Shown piece by piece: positions 25,141 through 35,655 of a stretch of DNA of 64,000 nucleotides. The notes below the pieces were generated by a model. It ran no database searches. It was not told the DNA's origin and was given only the letters and a program-made list of their open reading frames with translations. Source of the DNA: Chamaecrista fasciculata (Eukaryota > Streptophyta > Magnoliopsida > Fabales > Fabaceae); contig QANZ01056500.1 of assembly GCA_003254925.1 (NCBI GenBank), forward strand, positions 1-64,000, read 5' to 3'. Position 1 is the first letter of the stretch, and each line of letters opens with the position of its first letter. A program made the position numbers and the translations under genes.

Positions 25141-26186
25141 TAGGGATGGCACCCGCGCGGGGCGGGGCCGGGGGAAGCACTCCCCGTCCCCGTCCCCGCC
25201 AACTTAAACTCTCCCCGTCCCCGTCCCCGCTGTGGGGAATTTTTTCTCCCCATCCCCGTTCCCCGCTGTCCCCGCGTTCCCCGCGGGGATCCCATCCCCG
25301 TTCGCACAGATTAAAAATCAAACCAGAAATGGCGATTTGGCCAAAAAAAAAAACCAGAAATGGGAGGGTGGTGGCAGACTCTGCTAGAAGAAGCAACTCT
25401 CTCCATCTTTGCTCTATTTTTCTTCATTTTCGTATCACAGTACAGGGATCATTTTGATACTTCTTGAATCATCATCAATCAAAAATCTTGGGACAAAGCA
25501 GTATATGCAGGTTCTGAAATCTCATCTCCCACCTTGCTTTAAATTCATCAAATGGTATCGTCATTCACGCTTCCTCCGTCGCCGTCCTCTTCCTCCGACT
25601 TCGAGTTCTCCGACTTCCTCCTCCTCCGCCGCCGTACTCTGTCCCGCCGGCGACCTCTTCTTCAACGATGTCGAGCGAAGGCGACGAGCGACGAACGAGG
25701 GTGACGATCGGCGACGGCGATGAGCGACGAGACACGATGAGGAGCGACGAGACACGGTGAAGACGAACTGAAGACAAGGGACTAGCGACGGTGACGCGCG
25801 GCGACTGGTCAGTGACGAGGTGAAGCTCTGTTGAAGGATGATTGAAGATGAAGAAGTGGTAGAGAAAAGAGTGAGGGTAGGAAAAGAAGATGAAGGTGGC
25901 GGCTAGGTTTAGGATTGATGGGAGGAAGATAAGGTTAATAATGATACAAAGAGCAAATTATAAATTCAGTCCTTGTATAATAAAAAATATTTCAATTTAG
26001 TCCTATTATAACATGATAACTTTCGGGGACGGGGACCCCGCGGGGCGGGGGACATACTCCCCGTCCCCGTCCCCGAATAGTGATCGGGGTAAATTTTATC
26101 CCCATCCCCGCCCCCGCGGGGAATTTTTCCCCGCATCTGGGGATCCCCGCGGGGACCCGGTTGATGGGAATTTTTTGCCATCCCTA
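25141..26186. mobile_element. hAT-type element (1,046 bp) with perfect 8-bp duplication
   Basis: TIRs are TAGGGATGGCA and TGCCATCCCTA, flanked by identical ATGTTGAC (25133-25140 and 26187-26194). Both subterminal regions carry dense CCCCGTCCCCG / CGGGGACGGGG repeats, likely transposase-binding sites. No transposase is present, so it is non-autonomous. The core contains a GC-rich stretch with coding character and a GCGACGAG simple repeat. Confidence 0.88.
25552..25700 (+). pseudogene. Captured coding-like fragment inside the hAT element
   Basis: An ATG at 25552 opens VSSFTLPPSPSSSSDFEFSDF. The similarity then appears to move to another frame reading SSAAVLCPAGDLFFNDV, as if a 1-2 base shift broke the frame near 25615-25630. 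Ser/Pro-rich DFEF followed by an A-x-(E/D)-LFFN motif resembles the N-terminus of DUF1645/MAKR-type plant proteins. That resemblance is from memory and weak. Confidence 0.3.
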
Positions 26187-27026
26187 ATGTTGACATAGCT
26201 TTAATATTGACAAAGAGAATGACATATCTTAGAACATGCCAAGCCGAGAGGGTGATGTGGCAAGAGGGTGACATGGCATTAGACACATAAGCAATGACAA
26301 TATGTGGTATTGAATACATAAGTAATGAGATCCATGGCACTTGATTTTTTTAACAAAAATATAAATTAAAAAAAAAACTCAAAAAAATCTTTAAAAAATC
26401 TCTATTTTTTTTTTAAAAATTGTAAAAAAGCATACTTTTCAATATAAATTACAAATAAAATAAAGTCAAACGTTATATATCTTTGTCTTAAAGTTTATTT
26501 TACTTCTTTATCTTTCAGAAAATTTACTTTGGTTCTATATATTTTTATAGTGGTTTACTTTGATCACAAATTACTAATATAGTCATATTTCTCTCTTTTT
26601 AAATTTTGATACGACAAGGCTAGAATTACGGATTACTTTTGACGAATACTTATTTATTACGTTGGAATTGTTAGTAAACAATATTAAATTGATTATAGAA
26701 AGTGAATCACTCATTCCACTATTAAACAAGCGAAGGTAGTCATATATTTATTATTTTAAATCTGAATTTAATGTGTTTAAAATTGAGTTAGACAAGTTAT
26801 TTTTTACCTAATTATAATCGTCATAATTAGACCTCATTTATTAATGATAATATCACAAATCGTGCTGATCTAATTGATTCACTTGCATTTTGTCTCATAG
26901 AAGAGATAGCATTAGACACATGAGTAGGGTGAGTCACATAGCGATTGACATGCCAATATAGAGGGTGACATGACACTTGCCACTTAAGCACATAGGATGA
27001 GATAGCGTCAAACACATCAATAAATT

Positions 27027-27347
27027 GGAAATGGATCACTTAAATTATAGTGGCTGAAGTATGGCTACATTATCACTTAATGATCATTGGATGAGTTGAT
27101 TAAAATTTTATGCATTAACTTTTCAATAACATCAATGGTGGAGGGAGTAGCTCAGCTACATTACAATAGCTAAATTATTCCATCCATACCATTGATTTTA
27201 TTTAAAAGTCAACACATAAATTCATAGTCAACTCATCCAATGGTTAGTAATGGATACTTTAGCAATACTTTAGCTACTATAATTTAGGTGATCCATTTCC
27301 AATGGTGGAGATCTAATAATTCAGCTATTGTAAGTTGACCCACTCCC
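27027..27347. mobile_element. ~154-bp MULE-type MITE carrying a sibling insertion (outer)
   Basis: The left end is GGAAATGGATCACTTA and the right end, inverted, is GGGAGTGGGTCAACTTA. The flanks are perfect 9-bp repeats CAATAAATT (27018-27026 and 27348-27356). Without the inner element and its duplication the outer one is 154 bp, almost all of it inverted repeat. Confidence 0.8.
27143..27300. mobile_element. 158-bp MULE-type MITE inserted in its sibling (inner)
   Basis: The left end is GGGAGTAGCTCAGCTACA and the right end, inverted, is GGAAATGGATCACCTAAA, homologous to the arms of the outer element. Perfect 9-bp repeats AATGGTGGA flank it (27134-27142 and 27301-27309). Length and arms match the outer copy, so this is a self-nested insertion. 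Confidence 0.85.
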
Positions 27348-27892
27348 CAATAAATTGGATGAGATGGCATTAAACACATTAGCAGATAGAGTAATGTTTT
27401 TTAGGCAGGTCAATGAAAGGATGCAGTGGCACGTGACATGCCAATACTTAGTATTATGTGGCAGCAGCCACCTCAACAATGTGTATGAAGTGACATTGAC
27501 ACGTCATAACTGAGAATGACATGGCATTGGCCACATCGCCAAAAATGTTTTATTTTAATATAAAATAAAATAAAATTAAAAGTATTTTTTTCTTTTTATT
27601 TATTTTTTTAAAAATTATTATTGCTATTCGCTAGTCGTGGAAGGGCATTTGAAGCATCTCCAGAAAATAGTGGGGGAAAAAATGGAATTAATGAGAATGA
27701 GTGTACCTTGAGTTGAACATAGTGAAAGTGATACTTCCGCATTCGTCACGGTTCGAGCTCGTCCTTCCTCCATTGTTTCTGACCGTGCATTCTCTATTTT
27801 TCTTCCTTGCTTTTGCTATCTAACTGTGGCTTCTCTCTGATAGTACTCAGCGAAGATAACGTAGCTACCAGAATGAGATAGGGTTTTGAACA

Positions 27893-30800
27893 ATGAGAAT
27901 GATTGGTGGGCAAGATTTTCTGAAATGGCTTATTCCTCTTTTAACGATTTTAGACCGACTTGTCTCGGCCTCTTCATTCTGCGACTTCAGTTTTCATGGT
28001 GGAAACAAGATTTATAACTACACCTTGATGTCTCCTCTGCGCAACTTCCCTCACGGCGTCCTCAGTGAAGATGGGTACGCCTTCCGCTATATAGTTTATT
28101 ATCTGATCTGGGTCTCTACCCTCAATTTATCGTCGTCTATATGCGTTGCGCTTCTATTTATTTAATGCGGCGTTCTGTAATTTTTCTGTTTGTCGTTTTC
28201 GAGGGTTTGTTTATTCGAATCTTATTGTTGTGGTTTTGACGAATCAATGTTTTTATATACCACTTTTCGTTGCTGCTTTGCCCAATTGGTTAAGTTCTTT
28301 TTAGAAAAATTCCCGGTATTGCTTTGGTAACATGGCAATTTAAACATTAAAGGAGGTAAACTTATTTGTTGGGATGGTATTGATGATTGTTTATGCACTC
28401 TAACTCCTGTTTATTTGGGTGATAACTTATGATGGGATCTTAAAAGGACAGGCTACACCTATCAAAGAGGGGAAAATGCTGTTACTGTATTATTTTTAAT
28501 TTTACAATGCAGCAGTTTTGGGCAAGGTTATGTACCGAGGTGTCAATTTATTTGTTTCTGGCTGAATTTCTTGTTACATTTTTATGCTTTATTGATTTAT
28601 CCATTGAATTATTTGTATGTAGATATTACAAAGTAGCAGTAAACGAGACCATCCTCTGGTTTCAGGTTGGCTTCATCAGGTTACACTTGATTCTTTGATT
28701 TCAGTACCGTTGATCAGTAATGTTTTCTTGATTCTCAAAACTAGTATTGGTTCACATGGCTGACATCAATCATAACAAGTAATATGGACATAAATTGCTT
28801 TGTTTTTGCTTTCACACTCTAGTACCCTGACTTTGTAAAATGAGCCATGCTTATTTTCAATTCATGGTCCTTAAAACTGTAATGATGAACTGAAGTTGTG
28901 TTCAGTGCAAGTCATAGCACTATATTTAGATTGTCTTTGGAAAGATGGACTTTTGAAGCATTGCATTCTCCTTTTGTAGGCAATAGTGGCCTTTGTATGT
29001 TTATTGTTCCAAGTTGTAATTGAGTAATCTTTTGTTCGGTTGTTTGAAACAGCTTTGCGATGGAATGATTTTCAATCATGACCCTCCGACATGTGTTGAC
29101 TGCTGGGTAAATGCTTCTCTTCATCGGCAAAGCTATGTTCTCTATGTTGATGCTTGATAGGGCAGCATATAGTTACCAAAATTTTGTGTTGCCATCAAAT
29201 CATTACTTGATTATTATAAATTATAATGATAATTTGTAAGTTACTCTCTAATCTCTATCATAAGGAATGCAAATATTCATGCTTTTAGCTTCGTTGAAGA
29301 CCAGAGGAGTTAAAATTATTTAAGGTATTCGAGAGTTTCTAGGTGGTTGATCCTTTGTTTATATGAAGCTTAAATACGTCCATACTTCCTCTTGTATGGA
29401 TATGCACTTAAACATTGAGACCTAACAGCAAGTAACATTAAAGGAACACTATTGAATGATATGGACGAAATTTATTAGATTAGTTACCTTGTAATCTGTA
29501 ACAAGGATGCTTTGGCATTATAATGTACTTCAAATGTTAAAAGATTAAGCTTAATAGAATGTTATCAACTTTAATTGACTGACAATGGGTTAAACTAGAT
29601 TCAGCAATGCGTTAAAATCAAGTTGTAGAGCATGACAGTGATAGATTTCAGTAGGAACAATATTAGGACTCTAGTGGCCGTTGAAAAGTCTGGGGCTCTG
29701 GGCTGCTATGAGAGTTAAGTGGGCTGTTTCTGGTTTTAACTGATAGATAGTTGTAAAACCTGTCTTTCTTGTTTTGATATTTTTTATCCTATATTTTCAC
29801 AAAATTGTTCTATTATTTGATTGCTTCATTGTATGGTTTAGGACTGTGGAGGGCCAACACGGTGTGGGATGGATTGTAGTGCACTTGTAGCAAACAACAT
29901 GGGAGGTAGATTTTATGTCAGGCTGTGCAGCCTAAATACTTCTATTTTCCTCCATGAACTTACATTTGTGTCTAGTATCTTCTGCTTGGTTGTTGTTGTG
30001 GTAGCCAGTACACATCATTTTGCCTAGCTACAAAATTTCACCTGTAATATGAATGGGTTCTGTCTAAAGCACTACCATTGAGGATAAATAATCTAGCTAA
30101 TTTTCACCTATACTTTTGTTGATCATAGATGCTCCTATTGCTTGTTTCTCTTTCGTTGCAGATTAATACATTTTGTTGCTACAGAAAGTGATCTTGGTTA
30201 CTGGTTATACTATACCCCATAAAAAAATGAGAAAGTGTTTATATGAATTGGTTGTTGATATAAGGTTGTCAAGAACTCAGATTTAAGCAGACTCCATAAT
30301 TGTAATTATGCATTTCTTTCAGGTTGGTGTGAATTCACTGGCTGCTCCAAAATACTAATTTTTTTTACCTTTGTTGACCTCTCTAGTTTTTTAAATTTAT
30401 TGATTCTGGTCTAGTATATATGCATTGAGGGGTAAAAGATCTTGAGAAGAGTCCCATTTAAATCATCATATATCTTGATCAAACATGAGTTTATTGTTTG
30501 TTGGCAATGAATTTTGGATTAAATTTTTAGTAGGTAGAGGAGATGGATTGATTGAATGTTGCTTTTAGTAGTATATTATAAAAATATACTATATTTTTCA
30601 GAAGTGGCTGCTTTAGGTTCTGAATGTTGAGTCCCCCACCATCAATTGGGCAAGGTTCTGGGTCAAGAAAATTAGAACTCAAAATAATGTCTCAACTTTC
30701 TCTTATCATTTTAGATTATTTTTTACTTATAATTAAATCATAGTCTTTTAAAAGCAATCAGTTTTAATTTCTGTTTATAGAATATTTAGTGGGACCAGAA

Positions 30801-33469
30801 GGGAGTCCATTGCATCTGACACAGGGATAAATGCAGGTTATCATGTATGCACAGCCATAGGACGTGACCCAAAAATAGATTTTGATATCTTTGGTAAACT
30901 CAATTCTCCTCTCTCATTCTTACTTCAATTTACTTTAAATGATGCTCTCCTTTATTTAAAATTTGCTACTTCACCAGTGCTTATATGTTTTGTCTTCTTG
31001 TTCATCTAAACTGAGTTCTAGTAATGAATATAGCTATAATGCATCAATGGTTATAATATTATTCTTATGGCAGATAAGAAAAATCCTCACATTGGTGTCA
31101 TTGTTAAGATGTCAAGTGGTGGCCCTAAGCTAAATTGTTCACTGTCAGTGTCCGTGCTTTGCAATGCAAATGGAGTTCAAGTAAAATTTTATTATTCTAT
31201 TTTAGCTTTTGTTGAATAAATTGAAATTTTTTGGACTTCATACTAACTGGGGTATGTCTCATTTTCAATCATCTGCTTACAGGGTCCACATTTTCTGCGG
31301 AAATTAGGGGCCTGTAATTATGTGAGTACTCGATTTGGTTCTACTGGCTCCTTGCTTATTGATTAATTTTATATGATTTGGGTTTTCCAACATCCAAATA
31401 TAGTTTTTAATCATGTGCGGAATGCAATGAATTTGCTAATTCATTAACTTTAAGTATTAAAATTAGAAAATAAAAATCAATTATAAATTGACAATTGTTT
31501 AAATCTAAGTATATTGAATAGGGACTTTTTTTTTTTAAATTAAATTATCATTAAGGAAAGCATGATTGAATTTGTTTAATAATTTCGTTCATCTAGCTTA
31601 CTACAGGGTTTAACAGCTTTGTAAGTTAATCAAATGAAATTGTGGACCATTCGGCCTCAGTGGATATATGCTTTGGCGCTTGCTCCTTTTTGTTTTATTA
31701 TAATTTTGCAGTTGTCTGTTTGGTTTATCTTGCTGGCATTTTTGCCTCCATTTTTTGTTCTCTTCCTTGAAATTATTTATAATTTAGCTGTGGCTCGAGA
31801 TATAAAATTGATGCCAATGCAAAAGTGAATGTATGACAATCAAAAGTGAATTCTATGGTTTACTGTGATTTGTTTGTGGTTCATGTTTAAAACGTTTTTT
31901 TTTCTTAAGCAGGCTACGGAGCTGAAGCATCCATCTGGCTGTGCCATTGTTGTAAATGTTCATGGGAACGAGTGGGGGTGGTTTGCCACCTTAATAATCA
32001 CGTAAGGAATTTAATTACTCACCTGATACTTTTAATTATTCAAGTTGCACTTATTTGGCTAAGTACTAATAGTTATTTTTGTTCAACTGGCTCATCTCAT
32101 TCCAGTGTCTTGTGCCTTTTCGGAGCATATCTACTGGCTGGGATAGTTTATCGGCATTTCTTCCTTGGGATTCGTGGTATAGATGTATGTTCTTACTTGC
32201 CATCTCTTCCTTGATGCATGTGTCTAATTATAATTATGCATTTCTTTCAGGTTGGTGTGAATTCACTGGCTGCTCCAAAATACTAATTTTTAACCTTTGT
32301 TGACCTTTTTAATTTATGGAATTTATTGACTCTGGTCTAGTACATTTTTATTGAGGGGTAAAAGATCTTGATAAGAGTCCCATTTAAATCATCACATATC
32401 TTGATCAACCATGAGTTTTATTGTTTTTTGGCAATGGATTTTGGATTAAGTTTTTAGTTGGTAGAAAAGATGGATTGACACAATTGGGTAAGTCTAGCTA
32501 AATATGTCAAGCTGATCCATGTCTTGCATCAGTAATTTGGGAAATTTTTTTTACTATGATCTCGGGTTATTGGGATTCTGATAAGAGACAGCTGCCCTGT
32601 CTTATCTTGTCAATGTTACAATGAAGAAAAGCAAGCGCATTAAATATTACTTACCAATGGCTCAACATTAGTGATTTACTGATTTTTGCAGCTAATCCAT
32701 TCTTATATGATCAATGCCTATAAGGTTGTATCATTGAGGAAGTTCCTACACTAGTTCTGATGAGAAAGGGAAACAGATACAACTATTTTTTTTTTGTTTT
32801 TCTTCTGTTAGTTGTTTATACAGCATTTCCATTGTTGTTTTTCTTGTGCATAAATTCTCTCTCATTTGTAGTGGTATACTGATTTTATATTGTCATCATT
32901 TAAACTTGCACTGTCCCTTTACCATCATTTAAACAGATACTGATTTTATATTGTCAATCCATCTTTGGTTTTAATTTTCTGCATCTTGTGCTGAAAATCG
33001 AAACCTGCACTGTCCCTTTACTTTTGTGTGCCAAATTGCTTGGGAATTACAATAAACTATTTTTGTAGCAATTTTAATAAAATAATTATTTATGATGATT
33101 TTTCAGTCCATAAGAACTTTGTGCAAACAAGCAACCTTTGGTGGGGCTTTACTATAACTGGGATTGAAATTTATTTTCATTTACACTCCTTTTCAGGTTA
33201 TCCCTAACTTGGACTTCTGGTCAACCTTGCCCCGCAGAATCCAGGTATTCTTCCATATTAACATAACTTTTTTTTCTCTATCTGACATTAGGAAAAAAAA
33301 ATAAGTGATTAAATTTTGTCCAATCATACTGATAACAAGGTTGAATTGATATCTTTTTACAATTATTGTATTCGCACCGTCTTTGCAGGGTTTTTGTACT
33401 TCTTTGGTGAGGAAGTATAAGGGACCTTCTCAAGGTTACCGAAGCTCATATTCTCCTGTGAACTTCTAG
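27893..33469 (+). CDS. ATG27: ATG27 / mannose-6-phosphate-receptor-like type I membrane protein
   Basis: Eleven exons close in phase to 280 aa: 27893-28074, 28623-28665, 29053-29106, 29842-29905, 30837-30893, 31074-31180, 31283-31321, 31913-32001, 32106-32184, 33197-33244, 33389-33469. An N-terminal signal peptide (about residues 1-27, WLIPLLTILDRLVSASS) leads to a Cys-rich lumenal MRH-like domain (DGMIFNHDPPTCVDCWDCGG, CNYATELKHPSGCAIVV). One membrane span follows near residues 207-232 (TLIITVLCLFGAYLLAGIVY), then a short cytosolic tail ending YSPVNF. Yeast Atg27 has this layout and ends in a tyrosine sorting signal for Golgi-endosome-vacuole cycling in autophagy. The plant role is inferred. 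ATG27 belongs to the MRH-like superfamily; a general lysosomal-type receptor is the alternative. A very short upstream ORF (ATG AGA TAG at 27873) precedes the start. Confidence 0.85.
30298..30530 (+). repeat. Intronic direct repeat copy 1 with exon-like segment
   Basis: This segment lies in intron 4 of the ATG27-like gene and recurs in intron 9 at 32226-32470 at high but imperfect identity. Both begin around TAATTATGCATTTCTTTCAG, a good 3' splice site, followed by an open segment VGVNSLAAPKY and a stop. No terminal repeats or target duplication were found. Confidence 0.75.
32226..32470 (+). repeat. Intronic direct repeat copy 2 with exon-like segment
   Basis: Copy of 30298-30530. Here the exon-like part follows exon 9 in phase, so splicing from the donor at 32184 to the AG at about 32250 would end the protein in VGVNSLAAPKY right after the membrane span. 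The normal tail with its YSPV signal would be lost. Confidence 0.7.
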
Positions 33470-34867
33470 GACAATGTATTTTTGGGGATTCATTATGCAG
33501 AAAAGTGCAAATAGGTCACTTTTCAGATGCCTGAAGGTCAGAGCAAGATGCATCCTTGATATTGAACTTTACGATCTGTACCTCTTGCCCTGACTCTTTC
33601 CTCCAAGAATATGGTACTTTCACATTCATTATCTCCCAAAAAGAACTGGAGGAAGTGGAAGAAGAAATGGAGAAAAAGTGATAATCTTGTACTTATGAAA
33701 ACAATTGGAGGCAATATGGCAGAGTTAATATCATAAATCTTGATCGACATTCTTTTTTAGTTTATTATAAGGATAGTTTAGCTAATTTCAGTTGCTTCAA
33801 GAAATACTTCATTAAGCTACGCTCGTCTTATACTGAAATTTTAAAATGAAAATTTTGGTAATACCAGAGTTTTAGAATTGGCTTCCCTTAAATTTTTTTT
33901 TTTTGGCGTACACTTGAGTTCTGAACTCATGAGATACTGTTAGTGTTATTTCATATTTGGTTTTAATATTTTAAACATGATGATTGATAATTGTCTGTTG
34001 TGAGCTGTGACTGGCTACATAATTCAATGCCGCAAGCAATTTGAAAAGACCATGTGTTTGATGATGTAATTTTTTTTTTATTTTTCTAAACAATCTTTGA
34101 AATTAATTCAGGTCATTACTATTTAATATTGCCTTGTGTTTAAAATTTTAATTCGAAAGTTCTTAAAAAAATGAAATGAATTTAAGTTGTTAAGAAAAGA
34201 CATCACCTAAACGACAACTGTGGAGATTAATCAAACTATTGATACAGCTTCAACTAGAAGAATGATTTAAAAATCATAAGTTAGTTAGAGATTAGTTTAA
34301 TTAATGCATTTATAGTTTGTCCATCGGTTTATCATTTTCTGAGTGTCCAGCGCAGGCACTGCCGTATGTACCAAAATTCATATTCCAAATGTTGGTGTGA
34401 GAATTAGAGTAAGAAAGCAGCCAAGTTGTGAACGAAAGCTAATTGTGACATAATACCTAACAACACCTAATCCCTTCAAAAACCCAACTCAAACAATGGT
34501 CATTGTTCTTGTTTTTTCTTTTAGTGGTACAATAATTTTATATGGAAAGAGGGTAAGTGGTTATGATTCACAATCTTCCCCAAAAACCTTAACTTTGAAG
34601 CCAAGTTAAGGCTGTACTCTTTAGCAGTATCACATCATCTTGATCATGCACAACCCACCACACACTTTTTCTCTCTTGCACTTTTATTATTTCCTTCCTT
34701 CTTTCTTTTTTTTTTTTTACCAATTTTAATAAAGTAATATGTACTACAGACTGGAGTAAATTCTAATAAATAAACATGTCACACATTTTTTTTAAAAAAA
34801 TACTTTTATTTATACAAAAAGTGCATGATATGTTTATTATACAAGTAGCACTGATTTAATTATAAAA
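33470..34867. other. 3' flank of ATG27-like gene and intergenic
   Basis: The first few hundred bases are the probable 3' untranslated region. The rest is AT-rich without a gene. The right limit is the target duplication of the next MITE. Confidence 0.4.
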
Positions 34868-35356
34868 GGCCAAAGTCTCAATTTGGTCCATTATGGATGG
34901 GGTAAATTTCAAATTGGTCCCTTATGTTTCATTTGTTTCAGACTGGTCCTACATGTTTCCATGATGTTTCAAATTGGTCTCATAAATATTGAATGTGGTC
35001 ATATCTCTCTCATTTTAAGCTCAAATGCGACGAATTCATAGTTACAAATTTCTTTTAACGAATGCTATGAGATTATCAACAAATAACGTCAAATTGCATC
35101 CCAAAAGTGGGTAACTCATTTCACAGTCAAACAAGTGAAATTGATCATATCTCTCTAGTTTCAAGTCTGAATGTGACGAGTTCGAAACTAAGTGTTAACT
35201 CTTGAAGAGTTCTTTCTTTACTCAGTTAAGATCGCTAGCAAATGAGCTCAAATCGTATCTCAAAAATAAGTTTAGAACCAATTTGAAACATTATGAAAAT
35301 ATGTAGGACCAATCTAAAACAAATGAAAGGTAAGAGACCAATTTGAGACTTTAGCC
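34868..35356. mobile_element. MULE-type MITE with 9-bp duplication ATTATAAAA
   Basis: Left TIR GGCCAAAGTCTCAATTTGG and right TIR (inverted) GGCTAAAGTCTCAAATTGG. Perfect 9-bp flanks ATTATAAAA at 34859-34867 and 35357-35365. The 489-bp interior is non-coding and repeats AATTGGTCC. It lies about 300 bp upstream of the TBL33-type gene. Confidence 0.88.
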
Positions 35357-35655
35357 ATTATAAAAAAAGTAGTAGAAGAAGTTGTGATGAGGACCACTCA
35401 CTTAACGCGCGAAGAGCACATAAGGTTCTTAAGGTTGCTTAAGTTTTGTGCGATGTAGACTCAATTATGTACCATGCACATTAATTGTTTCCTTTTATTT
35501 TATACCTAATATATGATTGATAAAATAAAGAAAGGAATAAGGGGGGGTTTGATAATTTGTATATTAATAGTGACAGAAATAAGAAAGGGAAGGGTCCTAA
35601 TTAAAAACGACGGTTAAGAAGGTAGAATAGTAGGGAGGGAGGGCATTGTTGTGTG

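Larger units (their letters stand above)
25021..27540. repeat. Degenerate GTGACATGGCA minisatellite, interrupted by transposons
   Basis: A diverged unit of roughly 25-60 bp built on GGGTGACATGGCA(C/T)T..ACACAT.AGCA recurs many times, at about 25048, 25112, 26268, 26965, 27363, 27428 and 27517. Related forms such as GAGATAGCATTAGACACAT occur between them. The array is split by the hAT element (25141-26186) and by the nested MITEs (27027-27347). It has no coding potential. Confidence 0.6.

Noticed and set aside
25552..25755. Arg-rich frames inside the hAT element as real genes
   Set aside because: They come from the GCGACGAG simple repeat. Only the Ser/Pro-DFEF part has any coding character.
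27745..27765. GGTTCGAGCTC resembling a tRNA B-box
   Set aside because: No cloverleaf or A-box can be built around it. It lies in the 5' flank of the ATG27-like gene.
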